From positions 2,170,001 to 2,234,000 of the forward strand of contig OZ244066.1 of assembly GCA_965215545.1 (NCBI GenBank): a stretch of DNA of 64,000 nt, given 5' to 3'. The notes below the pieces were generated by a model. The model was not told where the DNA came from. It was given only the letters and a program-made list of their open reading frames with translations, and ran no database searches. Positions 1 through 8,748 of this stretch are shown in pieces. Within the stretch, counting starts at the first letter, position 1. Every line of letters starts with the position of its first letter. This DNA is from MPNP01 sp965215545. GTDB taxonomy: Bacteria; Pseudomonadota; Alphaproteobacteria; Rhodobacterales; Rhodobacteraceae. A program made the translations under genes and the position numbers.

Positions 1-410
1 TGAACGCCCACACCAAAAGCCTGGATACCAAAGTCCATCCGTTCAAGCCAGTCCTTGACGCGCTGCTGCCACCACCTTGGATCCGGCTCGGCTGCCTCCT
101 TGATGATATTGATCACGGACTCCATGTTCTCAATGAGGTGACTGGACTGAAGCACAACGACCCTGGGCCCGGTCTTTTCCCACGCCCCGCCCTCTGTGCA
201 TCTCTTCAGCATCTCGGTCAGGATCGTGCTCTTGCCGGCTCCCGGGGCACCCTGGAGGATCTGCGTGTTCTTGGGGGCCCCGCCCCCATCCCGGGCGATC
301 TTGCCCAGCTGGTCAATCAGCGCGTCGCGCCCGACACACACTGGCGGCGCCCGCCCCTCGCCTTGCCTGAGGAAGGTCGCAAGACCCTTCCTGTCCAATT
401 CCAGTGCCAT
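1..410 (-). CDS. P-loop ATPase, N-terminal part (runs off the window)
   Basis: Read on the minus strand from an ATG at 410, with a GGGAGA ribosome site just upstream. About 136 residues are visible before the window edge. A Walker A motif, GAPGAGKS, sits near residue 57 and is preceded by a V-C-V-G-R-D segment typical of AAA/STAND-type ATPases (the GR(D/E) entry to the NTPase domain). The rest of the ATPase core, including Walker B, lies outside the window. Function is unknown; proteins of this shape range from AAA chaperone-like ATPases to conflict-system NTPases. It is on the opposite strand from the next gene and is separated from it by about 590 bases. Confidence 0.6.
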   Translation of the reverse strand, partial: MALELDRKGLATFLRQGEGRAPPVCVGRDALIDQLGKIARDGGGAPKNTQILQGAPGAGKSTILTEMLKRCTEGGAWEKTGPRVVVLQSSHLIENMESVINIIKEAAEPDPRWWQQRVKDWLERMDFGIQAFGVGV

Positions 411-998
411 CACAGGTCTCCCTGTCCACCCCACGCCAGCCTCTCCTGCCTTGTCAGAGTATAGGGACCCGATGCCCTCATTGCCAATGTGGGATGGTGC
501 CACGGAGCAGATCCGTCATCCAGACGCAGGGCATGGATCACATCTCGGCGTGCAGCTGGCGTGAGCGCAGGACTTGAGTCGGGGATCCGGCATCCGCATC
601 CGTCAGATCCAGTGCCGGCCCATGCCCGTCATGCTCATTCAGTCTGACCGCCAAAGGGTTTCGATTGTCACGGCGCAGGTTGGTGGATCCGAGGAGATGA
701 CCGAATGCCGGTTGTCGAGCCCTGATCCCATGGTGGCGTGCTGGCCGTCCAGCGCGGACTGTCTCATTGCGACAGGGTCGACATCTGTTGTCTGCATTGA
801 GGAATCGGCAAGGGCCCAGCCCATGATCAATCGATCCGGACACAATCGGGCCAGACGGTGCGGTGTGGCACATGGGCCCCGGCATGGAGTATAGAAGCAC
901 GCCGTTCCCCGTCCGGAAACATGGGCATGCGCGGGTGGGCCCGGCGGTCTGGACCCGGACACCGCCCGGGCAGAATTCAGGGATTGGAGATGGCCATT
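411..998. other. 588-base stretch with no convincing gene
   Basis: It separates the ATPase start (minus strand) from the DMT exporter start (plus strand), so it must hold both promoters. Open frames exist on both strands at about 540-900 but overlap one another, have no recognisable domain and look like GC-rich chance frames. No terminator or repeat was recognised. Confidence 0.4.
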
Positions 999-1898
999 AT
1001 GTCGGCAGACACCGGGGATCAGGTGGCTCTGGGGATTGTGCTGATGGTCGGCGCCATCTTTGCCTTCAGCACCATGGACATGCTGATCAAGTTCCTGGCA
1101 AGGGACTACAGTGTCTGGCTGCTGGTCTGGACACGGTATCTGGGCCAGGCCCTCCTCGCGACCCTCCTGGTCCTCCCGTGGGGGTGGGCGGCGCTCAGGA
1201 CCCGGACCCTGCCGTTGCAGATCCTGCGGGCCGCCCTGCTGTTTGGCGGCACCGTGTCGTTTTTCTTTGGTCTCGCAGCGATCGATTTCGCCACCGCTAC
1301 GGCCCTTGTGCAGATCAATCCACTGTTCATCGTCATTGGCGCGGCTCTGGTGCTTGGCGAGCACCCGGATCGACGGATCATCATCAGCGTCGTGATTGGC
1401 TTTCTCGGGGCGCTGATCATCATCCGGCCCGGCAGCGATGCCTTCACGCTGGCTGCCCTGTTGCCCGTGGCCGGTGCGGTGGGGATTGCCGGCTATACGA
1501 TCGTCACCAAACTGTTGACCCGCAGCGAGACCATCTGGACGAGTTTCTTCTACGTCTCGATCATCGGGACCCTCTTTGCCAGTGCAGTGGTGCCTTTCCA
1601 CTGGCATGTGCCAGCATCCGGGGATCTTTGGTATTTTGTCGGGGCCGCCCTCAGCGGCTCCATAGGCCAGTTTCTCATCATCTGGGCACTCTTTGCCACC
1701 CGGGCCAGTCTGCTGGCCCCGTTTGGTTACACATCCCTTGTCTTTGCAGCCACCTACGGCATCCTGATCTTTGCAGAATACCCCGATTCCTGGACAATCA
1801 CCGGTGCTATGATCATTGTGGCAACCGGCCTGTATGTCTGGTGGTGCCAGACCGCACCCGGGACGCTGGTACGGTCAGGTCCGGGATCGGGACGATGA
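999..1898 (+). CDS. DMT-superfamily (EamA) exporter
   Basis: A 299-residue integral membrane protein with about ten hydrophobic helices arranged as two EamA repeats, the pattern of the 10-TMS drug/metabolite exporters (RhaT/EamA). The frame is open from 858, but the GGAG at 986-989 lies nine bases before ATG 999 and abuts ATG 990, so 999 is the better start. Gly/Ala-rich helices and the sequence ALVLGEHPD, ending the first repeat, fit the family. It probably exports an amino acid or related metabolite; the substrate cannot be read from sequence. Its TGA overlaps the ATG of the next gene (ATGA), so the two are co-translated. Confidence 0.8.
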   Translation: MSADTGDQVALGIVLMVGAIFAFSTMDMLIKFLARDYSVWLLVWTRYLGQALLATLLVLPWGWAALRTRTLPLQILRAALLFGGTVSFFFGLAAIDFATATALVQINPLFIVIGAALVLGEHPDRRIIISVVIGFLGALIIIRPGSDAFTLAALLPVAGAVGIAGYTIVTKLLTRSETIWTSFFYVSIIGTLFASAVVPFHWHVPASGDLWYFVGAALSGSIGQFLIIWALFATRASLLAPFGYTSLVFAATYGILIFAEYPDSWTITGAMIIVATGLYVWWCQTAPGTLVRSGPGSGR

Positions 1899-2758
1899 CC
1901 CATCGCTCGGAATATCTTGTTGATCTGGCTATTCGCAAATCGCTGTGGCTCCTGCAAAGACTCTCCTATGAGCGCCGGGTCCCCCTGGCCGGGCGTTTCA
2001 TGAGACATCTCGTGGCTCCGCTCACCGACATGCAACAGCGCATCACCAGCAATATCGATCTGGCCCTGCCGGAACTCGCAGTCGAACAGCGCCGACACAT
2101 CTGCGTCCGTTGCCTCGACAATTTTGGTCGGCTGTTTTCCGAATTCTACAGTTTTCCTGAATTCCATCGCCGCGCCCACAACTTTGCCATTGCGGGCCCT
2201 GGCCTTGAACCCCTGCTTGCGGCCCGCCGGGCCGGCCAGCCGGTCATGCTGATCAGTGGTCATTTCGGCAATTTTCATGCCTGCCCCGCCGCCCTGCGGG
2301 CTCGCAACGAGACCGTCGCCGTCATGTACCAGCACATGAAGAATCGCCACTTCGATCGTCATTATGTCCAGGTTCTGGAGGATATCGGTGACCCGGCCTT
2401 CGCCCGCGGTCGCACCGGCACCATCGGCTTTGTCCGTCACCTTCGGGATGGCGGCATCGTTGCCGCCCTCAACGATCAGCACGATGGCGCTGGCACGGTG
2501 CTCGATTTCATGGGCATCCCGGCCCGCACCAATCTTGCCCTCGCCAGGATTGCCATGGACTGCGGTGCCCTGGTTGTCCCCGCCTATGGCATCCGCCAGA
2601 CCGATGGCCTCGACTTTTCTGTCCAGTTCGAGGCACCGGTGCCCCACACCGATCCCGAATCCATGACCCAGACCCTCAATGACAGTCTCGAGCGCCGGGT
2701 CCGGGCCCATCCCGAACAATGGTACTGGATCCATCGCCGCTGGAAGAACGCCTCATGA
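1895..2758 (+). CDS. LpxL/HtrB-like lipid acyltransferase
   Basis: A 287-residue protein of the lysophospholipid/lipid A late acyltransferase family (LpxL/LpxM, LABLAT). The conserved block SGHFGNF lies at residues 121-127, and a DQHDGAG...DFMG segment matches the second conserved block. In the usual H-X4-(D/E) catalytic motif the acidic residue follows HFGNF; here the codon is CAT, giving His128 in place of Asp/Glu. The protein would act at the inner face of the cytoplasmic membrane, transferring an acyl chain from acyl-ACP to a lipid A precursor or ornithine-type lipid. It starts inside the stop of the DMT exporter. The missing acidic residue leaves activity in doubt. Confidence 0.75.
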   Translation: MTHRSEYLVDLAIRKSLWLLQRLSYERRVPLAGRFMRHLVAPLTDMQQRITSNIDLALPELAVEQRRHICVRCLDNFGRLFSEFYSFPEFHRRAHNFAIAGPGLEPLLAARRAGQPVMLISGHFGNFHACPAALRARNETVAVMYQHMKNRHFDRHYVQVLEDIGDPAFARGRTGTIGFVRHLRDGGIVAALNDQHDGAGTVLDFMGIPARTNLALARIAMDCGALVVPAYGIRQTDGLDFSVQFEAPVPHTDPESMTQTLNDSLERRVRAHPEQWYWIHRRWKNAS

Positions 2759-3053
2759 TCTGGCGCCTATCCCCACGTGTTGTGAGCGGTCTGGCCTGAC
2801 CGCCGGCCTCGCTGCCCTGGCCATGGGCTGGCGACGTCCACGGTGTCCCGCCGCGACACGGCGCGCCCGGCGGCCACCGAGACCACCGCCACCGGGCCGC
2901 CCCCCGGGGATGATCACAGCAAGCGGGGCCTTGATCCCGCCCCACCCCGCCGGCGTCATCGTCCTTGCTGCGTCATCGTCGATGGGGCTAGTGGTTGTTT
3001 CGATACAGATGTTTCCATTTCTTCCAGCCGCCGGTGCCCGCGCTGCGAGGACG

Positions 3054-4111
3054 CTACGCGGTCATCCGGGTCCCGGCGCCAGTGGCAGGACCGGGCCTCA
3101 TGGCGCGCCTCATGAGCGTTGGGGCGTTGTGGAGCGCAATGTCGGCGTCCACGGCGGCCCGGCCGTCGTCAAGGCAATTGACGATGGCGGTCTTCCGTCG
3201 TTGCCGGGCCCGTTGCGCGACGAAGCTCTCGACGGCATGCCTCCACGACACCGAGGTCGGGGTGACATGGACGGTCCCGACCGGGTGGCGAGGAGGCCAT
3301 GGACCGCCGTCTCGGGAGCAAGACCCGCCGCCACAGGATCGAGGATGGCACAGACATCCTCGGTGCGGTGGCGGTCCGTCATCATGCCCACCCCCATGCC
3401 GGTGGCCACATCGAGGGCGGCGAGCCATGTGGTGGTGCCGTTCCGTTTGTCGTCATGCGGGCGGGTGGTCGGGTGGCCCGGGGCCGGGATCGGGGTCTTG
3501 TCATCAACCGCAAGGACACCAGCGTGGTCGGGCGGGTTGGTGTCCAGCCCGACGACATCATGGACCCTGACACCGAAGCGGGGGTCGTTGGCGACCCCCG
3601 CCATGACGGTCAGGTCGGGGTCTTGACCCCGGGGGCCTCAGGCCATGGCGGCGGAGAATCGCGGGGACGGTGGAACAGGCCACGCCCCCGCTTGCGGCGG
3701 CCAGCGCCCCACCCGGGTCAGACGCCGGGGGTCCGGTGACTGCGGCGGGGACGCCATGGCGCGATCGATGCTGGCCTGGACGGCAGCCCCGGGCACTGGA
3801 CGATCCCGCGCCGCCGGCGCGGCCGCTGTGCGGCCTTGCCCGTCGCGTGGACAGCGCGACCCCGGGCCCGGCCCGCGCCAGCCCCCATCCTGGTCACCCC
3901 CCGGGGTCTTGATGCGGTCCTGATGCGGATCCGGCCCGGGCCGGCCTGCGGACCTGCGTCCGTCGCTCGCCAGCCCCACCATCATTGACGCACGGCCCGG
4001 TGTCGGGCGGCCGACCTGTCGGACTGGCACACGCTGGTGCCATGCCAGGATGGGGCTGCGGTGGCCGCAAGCGGGCAGGCTCGAGGCAAAGACGGGTGTC
4101 CGGCGTCGCAC
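3054..4111 (-). pseudogene. IS630-family transposase, frameshifted
   Basis: The DDE core is recognisable on the minus strand between about 3604 and 3300: the block VHDVVGLDTNPPDHAGVLAV followed by DDKT matches the IS630 pattern (D-x-VGL-x-x-NPP-x-x-A-x-VL-x-VD-E-K), and NGTTTWLAALDVATG matches the following RHGTTTLFAAL block. After about 3300 the signal moves to another frame, where HVTPTSVSWRHAVESF corresponds to the HFTPTSASWLNQVE segment with the last catalytic residue. The N-terminal helix-turn-helix part (4111-3640) is barely recognisable. At least one frameshift means no complete transposase is made. Confidence 0.75.
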
Positions 4112-4228
4112 TGCCGACCCGCAGCGTCCTCGCCGCAGGGCGGCTCGCGCCCGCCACCGGCGACGCCGTCACCTTGACACGCTCCAGGACACCGCATAGA
4201 CCCCATGACCGGCAGCACCGCTCTGATG

Positions 4229-4255
4229 CGTTTCAACAGGGAATGGGACGTTCCC
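4229..4255. repeat. Right terminal repeat of IS630 copy 1
   Basis: A 27-base sequence running inward from GGGAACGTCCC on the minus strand, almost the same as the repeats at 8029-8055 and 8749-8775. It marks the outer end of copy 1 and the left edge of the cargo island. Confidence 0.7.
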
Positions 4256-4383
4256 GAACGGAGTTCTCAACATGGATAGTGGGGCATTTCCTGGAAGGTT
4301 TTAGGGCGGGCCGGAACGGTCTGATTGAGGGCGTGTGTTGGATACGTTTGAGGCGGGCGAGGAGAAGGACATTGTGACAATTT

Positions 4384-5019
4384 CTAGAATTGGAGCTGCC
4401 CACCTCGCACCGTGGCCGTGCGCGGGCCTTTATCGCGGATGTTGACAAGAGATTCCCGCTTGAAGACTGGAACACATGTTCCGTTGGCATTGCGGGCTGA
4501 GGGCACGAAGAAGCCATCAATATCCTCCGCAATCGCCCTTTTTGCAAGATCCTGACAAAACGGATAGCCCTCTTCTGTCGCGCTTGTGAGGCTGGGGTAC
4601 TCCTCTTCCTTGCCGCACAGGTCGGCTGTGAGGCCCTGATAATCGCACTTGATAAGACGATAGGTGCGCGGGTTTAGGTCATTGCCCAAATCACCCGTCT
4701 CTTGCCCCAAGTGAAATGCAACCTCCTTCTTGCAGGTGTCTTCTTCAATCGCTGAGTAATAGACGCCGATCGTTCCATCGCTGAAACGGCTTATTCTAAA
4801 CGGCGTTGTGTCATTCTTGCGTGGCAAGAATGATCTGTCGATGGCATCCTCAAGAGGAAATGAGGACACCTTGTCTATGACATGTACAAAAGCACGGATG
4901 TCTTCCAGGGCGGTTTGACGCGCGAGCAACCGGTTCGTGAGTGTCTCGTCTTCCTCAAAAACAGCGACCAACCGCAGGACAGTTTTAGTTTCTTGGGTTT
5001 TTGGACATTCATCAAGCAA
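4384..5019 (-). CDS. RES-domain toxin
   Basis: A 211-residue protein with a RES domain over about residues 70-195. Family landmarks are visible: RISRFSDGTIGVYYSA (Arg75, Tyr87/88), CKKEVAFH with Glu99, and PSARN with Ser174, the last giving the R-E-S set the family is named for. Characterised RES toxins (MbcT, ParT type) degrade or modify with NAD+ and are held in check by a partner with an MbcA/ParS/Xre domain. That partner is encoded directly upstream, three bases away. The protein acts in the cytoplasm. Sequence looks intact. It is the last gene of a three-gene operon with the products at 5023 and 5677. Confidence 0.85.
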   Translation of the reverse strand: MLDECPKTQETKTVLRLVAVFEEDETLTNRLLARQTALEDIRAFVHVIDKVSSFPLEDAIDRSFLPRKNDTTPFRISRFSDGTIGVYYSAIEEDTCKKEVAFHLGQETGDLGNDLNPRTYRLIKCDYQGLTADLCGKEEEYPSLTSATEEGYPFCQDLAKRAIAEDIDGFFVPSARNANGTCVPVFKRESLVNIRDKGPRTATVRGGQLQF

Positions 5020-5022
5020 GGA

Positions 5023-5667
5023 TCAAAGACCCCTTTCACGCTCGACCATCCGGTTGATGGTGATCAGATCATCCATGCCAGTGTTCTGCATACAGCCGAA
5101 TGGAGACCTGTTGCCAAGAATTCTTCTTGGTGTCTTTAGCCATTGCTTTTCTGCATCGATGTTTTCATCATACAAAATCCCAAGACCAATGCTGATGGCA
5201 ATGATGTGTGCCACACGGTCTATGAGGGGCTGGGGGTCAATCGGAACATGCCCCGCCAGCACGTTTTTACCTGCAGGGTCCGTGGAGTTATAGCCAAGCA
5301 GGGCCAATTGGCCTTCTTGATCCAGCCCCCATCGTTTGCAGGTTTGAACAAAAATCCTCAAGCCACTTTGGGCTTCGCGGATTTTCTTAATATCAGGGCG
5401 AGGCCGGTCAAAATGTAACACGATCTCACGAGGGAATAAGTCAATGTCCTTGATGGTCTGTCTGGAAGGATAATTTGGATCAAGAAAAAATTCTTTCGTC
5501 TGCACCGCCTTTCCACCCATCCAGCAGTCAATTCTCCCCGCGACCACATGGGGGAAGGTGGCAGTATCTTCGTGGTGCCATGTAGACCCAGAGTTACGGC
5601 CAAGCGGTGACCATTGTGGGCTGGGAGAGGGCGCATTCTTGGGATTTGGGGTCAAGGCAGCGAACAT
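5023..5667 (-). CDS. MbcA/ParS/Xre-type antitoxin
   Basis: A 214-residue protein. Residues about 102-150 (FVQTCKRWGLDQEGQLALLG) resemble the short Xre-like helical region of RES-partner antitoxins, and residues about 150-212, ending in RRILGNRSPFGCM...INRMVERERGL, match the C-terminal toxin-binding domain (formerly DUF2384), where LLGGRSPL is typical. The first hundred residues are additional to the usual 120-150-residue family member and I do not recognise them. The gene lies three bases before the RES toxin, in the classical antitoxin-first order, and nine bases after the FN3-like gene. It likely neutralises the toxin and may bind the operon promoter. Confidence 0.8.
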   Translation of the reverse strand: MFAALTPNPKNAPSPSPQWSPLGRNSGSTWHHEDTATFPHVVAGRIDCWMGGKAVQTKEFFLDPNYPSRQTIKDIDLFPREIVLHFDRPRPDIKKIREAQSGLRIFVQTCKRWGLDQEGQLALLGYNSTDPAGKNVLAGHVPIDPQPLIDRVAHIIAISIGLGILYDENIDAEKQWLKTPRRILGNRSPFGCMQNTGMDDLITINRMVERERGL

Positions 5668-5676
5668 CTGTCTTTC

Positions 5677-6663
5677 CTAATCTTCATCTGCGAGCGTTGT
5701 CATCGTCTTTATTACCGGCTCACCTTCACCGACCTCGTTCTTGTGGGTCAACTTGATCTCGTAGTCGGTTCCGGGTTCCAGATCGACAAAACCACATCTG
5801 TTTAGCACTGTTTCAAATCCTGGGCTCCAAGAAGTTGTTCCCTTTTTCCGGATCCGCACGACCGAAGTCACATTGGGTTGCCACCGGGCCTCCAATGTCC
5901 GCCCCAACCGTTTTGGTAATTCCACCTGAATCCTGTCCTCGTCCCACTTGAGAACAGGTCCCTCGTCATATCTTGCCATGCGTTGGTCAACGGTTTCATA
6001 GGTGGCACCGCCCCGCGGAGCAATCTGCTCGGCAAGGATCCTGTCGAGAACAAGGATGGATCGGTACGGAATGAACAGACGCAGTGTTGATTGCACGCCA
6101 GAGCCAAAGAGAGAGCGGTGGCTGTCGTGCAGCAATCTCTGCGATTGCCAGTAGGCGAGGGTTTCGCGCAAGCCCTGGCTCTTTTCTGAGGTGGTATCCT
6201 TGCGCTCTTCAGGAAATTGCCCGGAGGTGATTTCCATCTCAATATCATGGGCCTTCACCTTGCCATCGATAGTGCACAATGCCTGCTGGGTGGCGGTCGG
6301 AAGGGCGTCGAACATCTCAACAAGGTTCGGTGTGGCAGTATTTGCCGGGAGAGGATCCCTGTTGCGCGCCAGAAACCCCAGCAGCCGGAATGCATGCACA
6401 TAGGCCAGACCGAGGGTGGTCGTGGCCGACAAGCAGGCTCCCACATAGGCAGTCACCATGTCCGGCGGAAGATCCTTGATTTTAGCCGCAACGTGTTTTG
6501 GTAATTCCAGTTGACCTTGCGAGTCGACTTCTAGCTCCCTGTATCCATCGATTGCGTGCAGAAACTGCTCGAGATTGTCTTTGGCCATGTCGAAAAACGA
6601 CACGGCCATCTCGTAGAGGAAGGGCACATGGGGGTGAAGTGCTTTGGCATCAGGTTTGGGCAT
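5677..6663 (-). CDS. Unknown protein with C-terminal FN3-like domain
   Basis: A 328-residue protein heading the RES toxin operon. Residues about 240-322 look like a fibronectin type III fold: an ARW...VTSVVRIRKKGT...W opening, a GFVDLEPGTDYEIKL strand-turn and a GEGEPV...TMTTLA ending. The N-terminal 235 residues are mostly helical by eye and match nothing I know. No signal peptide is visible. An FN3-like domain inside an apparently cytoplasmic toxin-antitoxin operon is unusual; it may be a third regulatory or sensing component, or an unrelated passenger. The start is supported by GAGGAACGG upstream of ATG 6663. Confidence 0.6.
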   Translation of the reverse strand: MPKPDAKALHPHVPFLYEMAVSFFDMAKDNLEQFLHAIDGYRELEVDSQGQLELPKHVAAKIKDLPPDMVTAYVGACLSATTTLGLAYVHAFRLLGFLARNRDPLPANTATPNLVEMFDALPTATQQALCTIDGKVKAHDIEMEITSGQFPEERKDTTSEKSQGLRETLAYWQSQRLLHDSHRSLFGSGVQSTLRLFIPYRSILVLDRILAEQIAPRGGATYETVDQRMARYDEGPVLKWDEDRIQVELPKRLGRTLEARWQPNVTSVVRIRKKGTTSWSPGFETVLNRCGFVDLEPGTDYEIKLTHKNEVGEGEPVIKTMTTLADED

Positions 6664-6763
6664 GGATCCGTTCCTCAGATACCTCCCCTATCAATTCTTT
6701 ATCCATACCAAATTGGCCGGGAAAGAGACCGATACTGGTTGCCCAGGATCGAAGCAACTTGGT

Positions 6764-6778
6764 TTACAGCGACTGTAA
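6764..6778. promoter_or_regulatory. Dyad operator candidate upstream of the RES operon
   Basis: A perfect inverted repeat, TTACAG-CGA-CTGTAA, lies about 100 bases upstream of the FN3-like gene. On the minus strand a TATAAA-like box (about 6788-6793) lies just upstream of it, so the dyad could sit in the early transcribed region. It could be an operator bound by the operon's antitoxin. The remaining 6664-7011 stretch shows no convincing gene; a 45-codon open stretch on the minus strand near 6790-6925 is noted but has no recognisable start or domain. Confidence 0.35.
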
Positions 6779-7011
6779 GATTTGTACATTTATAGAATAC
6801 CCTCCCCCTTCACTGCCGACCCTTCAGCGGACCCGGCCAGGAAACCCGAGGCCGTCGCAGCCCGGAACGCGTCATCGGCAACAGCGAGGAACGCAACCAG
6901 CATCTCCTCGGTGGACGGGGCGGTCGCGGGGAAAGTGGATCGAGATGATCATCGGATGGGCGGTGGGCGGAAATCACGCATCAGTTCTGTGATGAACTTC
7001 TCCATGATGGG

Positions 7012-7938
7012 TTAAGTCGTTTCGTCAAACTCCCTCGTCTTCCGCACGTCAGCTGCAGCAGGCCCAAGACGCGTGTCGAGTCGAGTGAATGTCACTTGGT
7101 TGCCGATCTGGATGTCATGGAGTTCAAGACCCTGCAATTCTGACATATGGAAGAAATAGTCTGAATCAGCCGCTTTGATGAAACCATATCGCTTGTCTGC
7201 ATTTATGAACTTCACGTAGCCAGAAGGACGTGCCTCGGCATCCGTTGTTCTCAGCAGTTCTGTGATCTTGCGGGACGCTTCTCTTGGTTCGATACGAAAG
7301 AACTCCCTGTCAACCCTTACGCGGTATTCACTCAGCAGTTCATGGGCCGCGCTTTCTGCACCCACGGGGTCCACCACAAACCAGATGTTGCGGGGGCTGA
7401 ACGGATCCACCACCCCGGTGGCTCGGTTGATCTCTTCGACGCGCTTCAAGAGACTTCTTTGGGTTTGTCCAATTTTGATCAGGCTTCGGTCTGATCGGGT
7501 GCTCAGCAGATAGAGATAGCCGCACCCCTCCTCAAGGGACAGCTCATCGCCCTTGATGAAGAATCTCAACGCCGTTCCAAGCCCTGCACGCTGCAGACTT
7601 TCGGCAACCCACTCATAGCCATGCACGTCACCCTCCTTCACGGCCTGTCGGAAGGTCGGGAGATCGCGGGCCATCCACTTCAGTCTTCGTCTGTTCGGAA
7701 GACCAAGGCGAAGCCAGACAACAACCCAGTCGGGTTGATCTTCACGAAGAACTCGATTACACAGACCTTTAACCTCGCTGATAGAATCCAAGGCATTTTC
7801 GTTGGGTTCAGAACCAAACAGTATATCAACGACGTTTTGTGCCGAATGAAGATACCGACTGAGTGTCTCTGGTCTGGGCGGCACCATTCCAAAGCCAAGA
7901 TTAGGGTTTCTCCCCTGCTCACGGTTCAGCGTATTCAT
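7012..7938 (-). CDS. GIY-YIG-like (T5orf172/MUG113) protein with C-terminal cold-shock domain
   Basis: A 308-residue protein with three parts. Residues 1-135 are helical and unrecognised. Residues about 139-230 match the T5orf172/MUG113 branch of the GIY-YIG fold: GYLYLLS (140-146), IKIGQT (154-159), Arg166 in LLKRVEEIN, and Glu212 in REFFRI at the place of the catalytic acid. Residues about 239-300 form a cold-shock domain: GYVKFINADKRYGFIK, then YFFHMSEL and IQIGNQVTF. Such a protein could cut or nick nucleic acid held by the cold-shock domain; this is inference. It lies between the RES operon and IS630 copy 2 and is probably part of the mobile cargo. Confidence 0.75.
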   Translation of the reverse strand: MNTLNREQGRNPNLGFGMVPPRPETLSRYLHSAQNVVDILFGSEPNENALDSISEVKGLCNRVLREDQPDWVVVWLRLGLPNRRRLKWMARDLPTFRQAVKEGDVHGYEWVAESLQRAGLGTALRFFIKGDELSLEEGCGYLYLLSTRSDRSLIKIGQTQRSLLKRVEEINRATGVVDPFSPRNIWFVVDPVGAESAAHELLSEYRVRVDREFFRIEPREASRKITELLRTTDAEARPSGYVKFINADKRYGFIKAADSDYFFHMSELQGLELHDIQIGNQVTFTRLDTRLGPAAADVRKTREFDETT

Positions 7939-8028
7939 GCGACGGCTTTCCTGTGGGTCTCTTTGGTCGGCTTATCTCCTGCGTTAAGCTTAATATCGGG
8001 CTATAAGGGATTTGCGGCTGATTGGAAC

Positions 8029-8055
8029 GGGATTGTCCCATTCTCTGTTGAAACG
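8029..8055. repeat. Left terminal repeat of IS630 copy 2
   Basis: Begins GGGATTGTCCC and runs into the element; it pairs with 8749-8775 with four mismatches in 27. Confidence 0.75.
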
Positions 8056-8748
8056 TTCCAACCGGGGTGGTGGTGCGTCCCCCTGAGCTTGCGGGGCTCG
8101 GGATCACCTGTCATGGGCAAGGACCCGCCACCCTGACACGCTCGACCCCACCGTCTCGCCCGTCGGCCACCCCATCCTGCCCATCGCCTGACCTTGCGGC
8201 CGGCACCGAAGGATATCCACAGGAGTTTTGAACGGTTCGGCCGGACCGCCGGCCCGATCCCTTGCCGGCCGCGGTCCGGGCGGCTCTCCGGCAGCCCCGG
8301 GCGCTGGACGATTCCGCGCCGCCGCCGCGACCGCTGTGCGGCCTTGCCCGTCGCGTAGACGACGCAGCCCCGGGCCCGGCCCGTGCCATCCCCCATCCTG
8401 GTCACCCTCCCGGGGGTCTTGATGCGAGCCTGACGCGGGTTCGCCCCGGGCCGGCAGAGAGGCCGCTGCGCGCCCTCGCCCGTCGCTCGCCAGCCCCAAC
8501 AGCATTGACGCAAGGCCCAGTGTCGTGCGGCCGACCTGTCGGCATGTCAAACGCTGGCGCCATGCCAGGATGGGGCTGCGGTGGACGCAAGCGGGCAGGC
8601 TCGAGGCAAAGACGAGCTTTTGGCGTCGCAATGCCGACCCGCCGCGTCCTCTCCTCAGGGAGGCCCTCGCCCGCCACCGGCGACGCCGTCACCTTGACAC
8701 GCTCCAGGACGCCGCATCGACCCCATGACCGGCCGCACCGCTCTGATG

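Larger units (their letters stand above)
3000..4255 (-). mobile_element. IS630-family element, copy 1 (decayed)
   Basis: The right terminal repeat is at 4229-4255, a near copy of the repeat ending copy 2 at 8749-8775. The segment 3725-4229 is strongly similar to 8230-8749 in the same orientation. Inside lies a decayed IS630-type transposase on the minus strand. I could not find a matching left terminal repeat near 2760-3000, so the left boundary is approximate and that end may be lost. Confidence 0.65.

Noticed and set aside
538..900. Open frames on both strands
   Set aside because: They overlap each other antisense, lack ribosome sites and have no recognisable domain; typical of GC-rich DNA.
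2679..3626. A 315-residue plus-strand frame
   Set aside because: It runs antisense to a recognisable IS630 transposase and its residues are low-complexity Gly/Arg/Pro.
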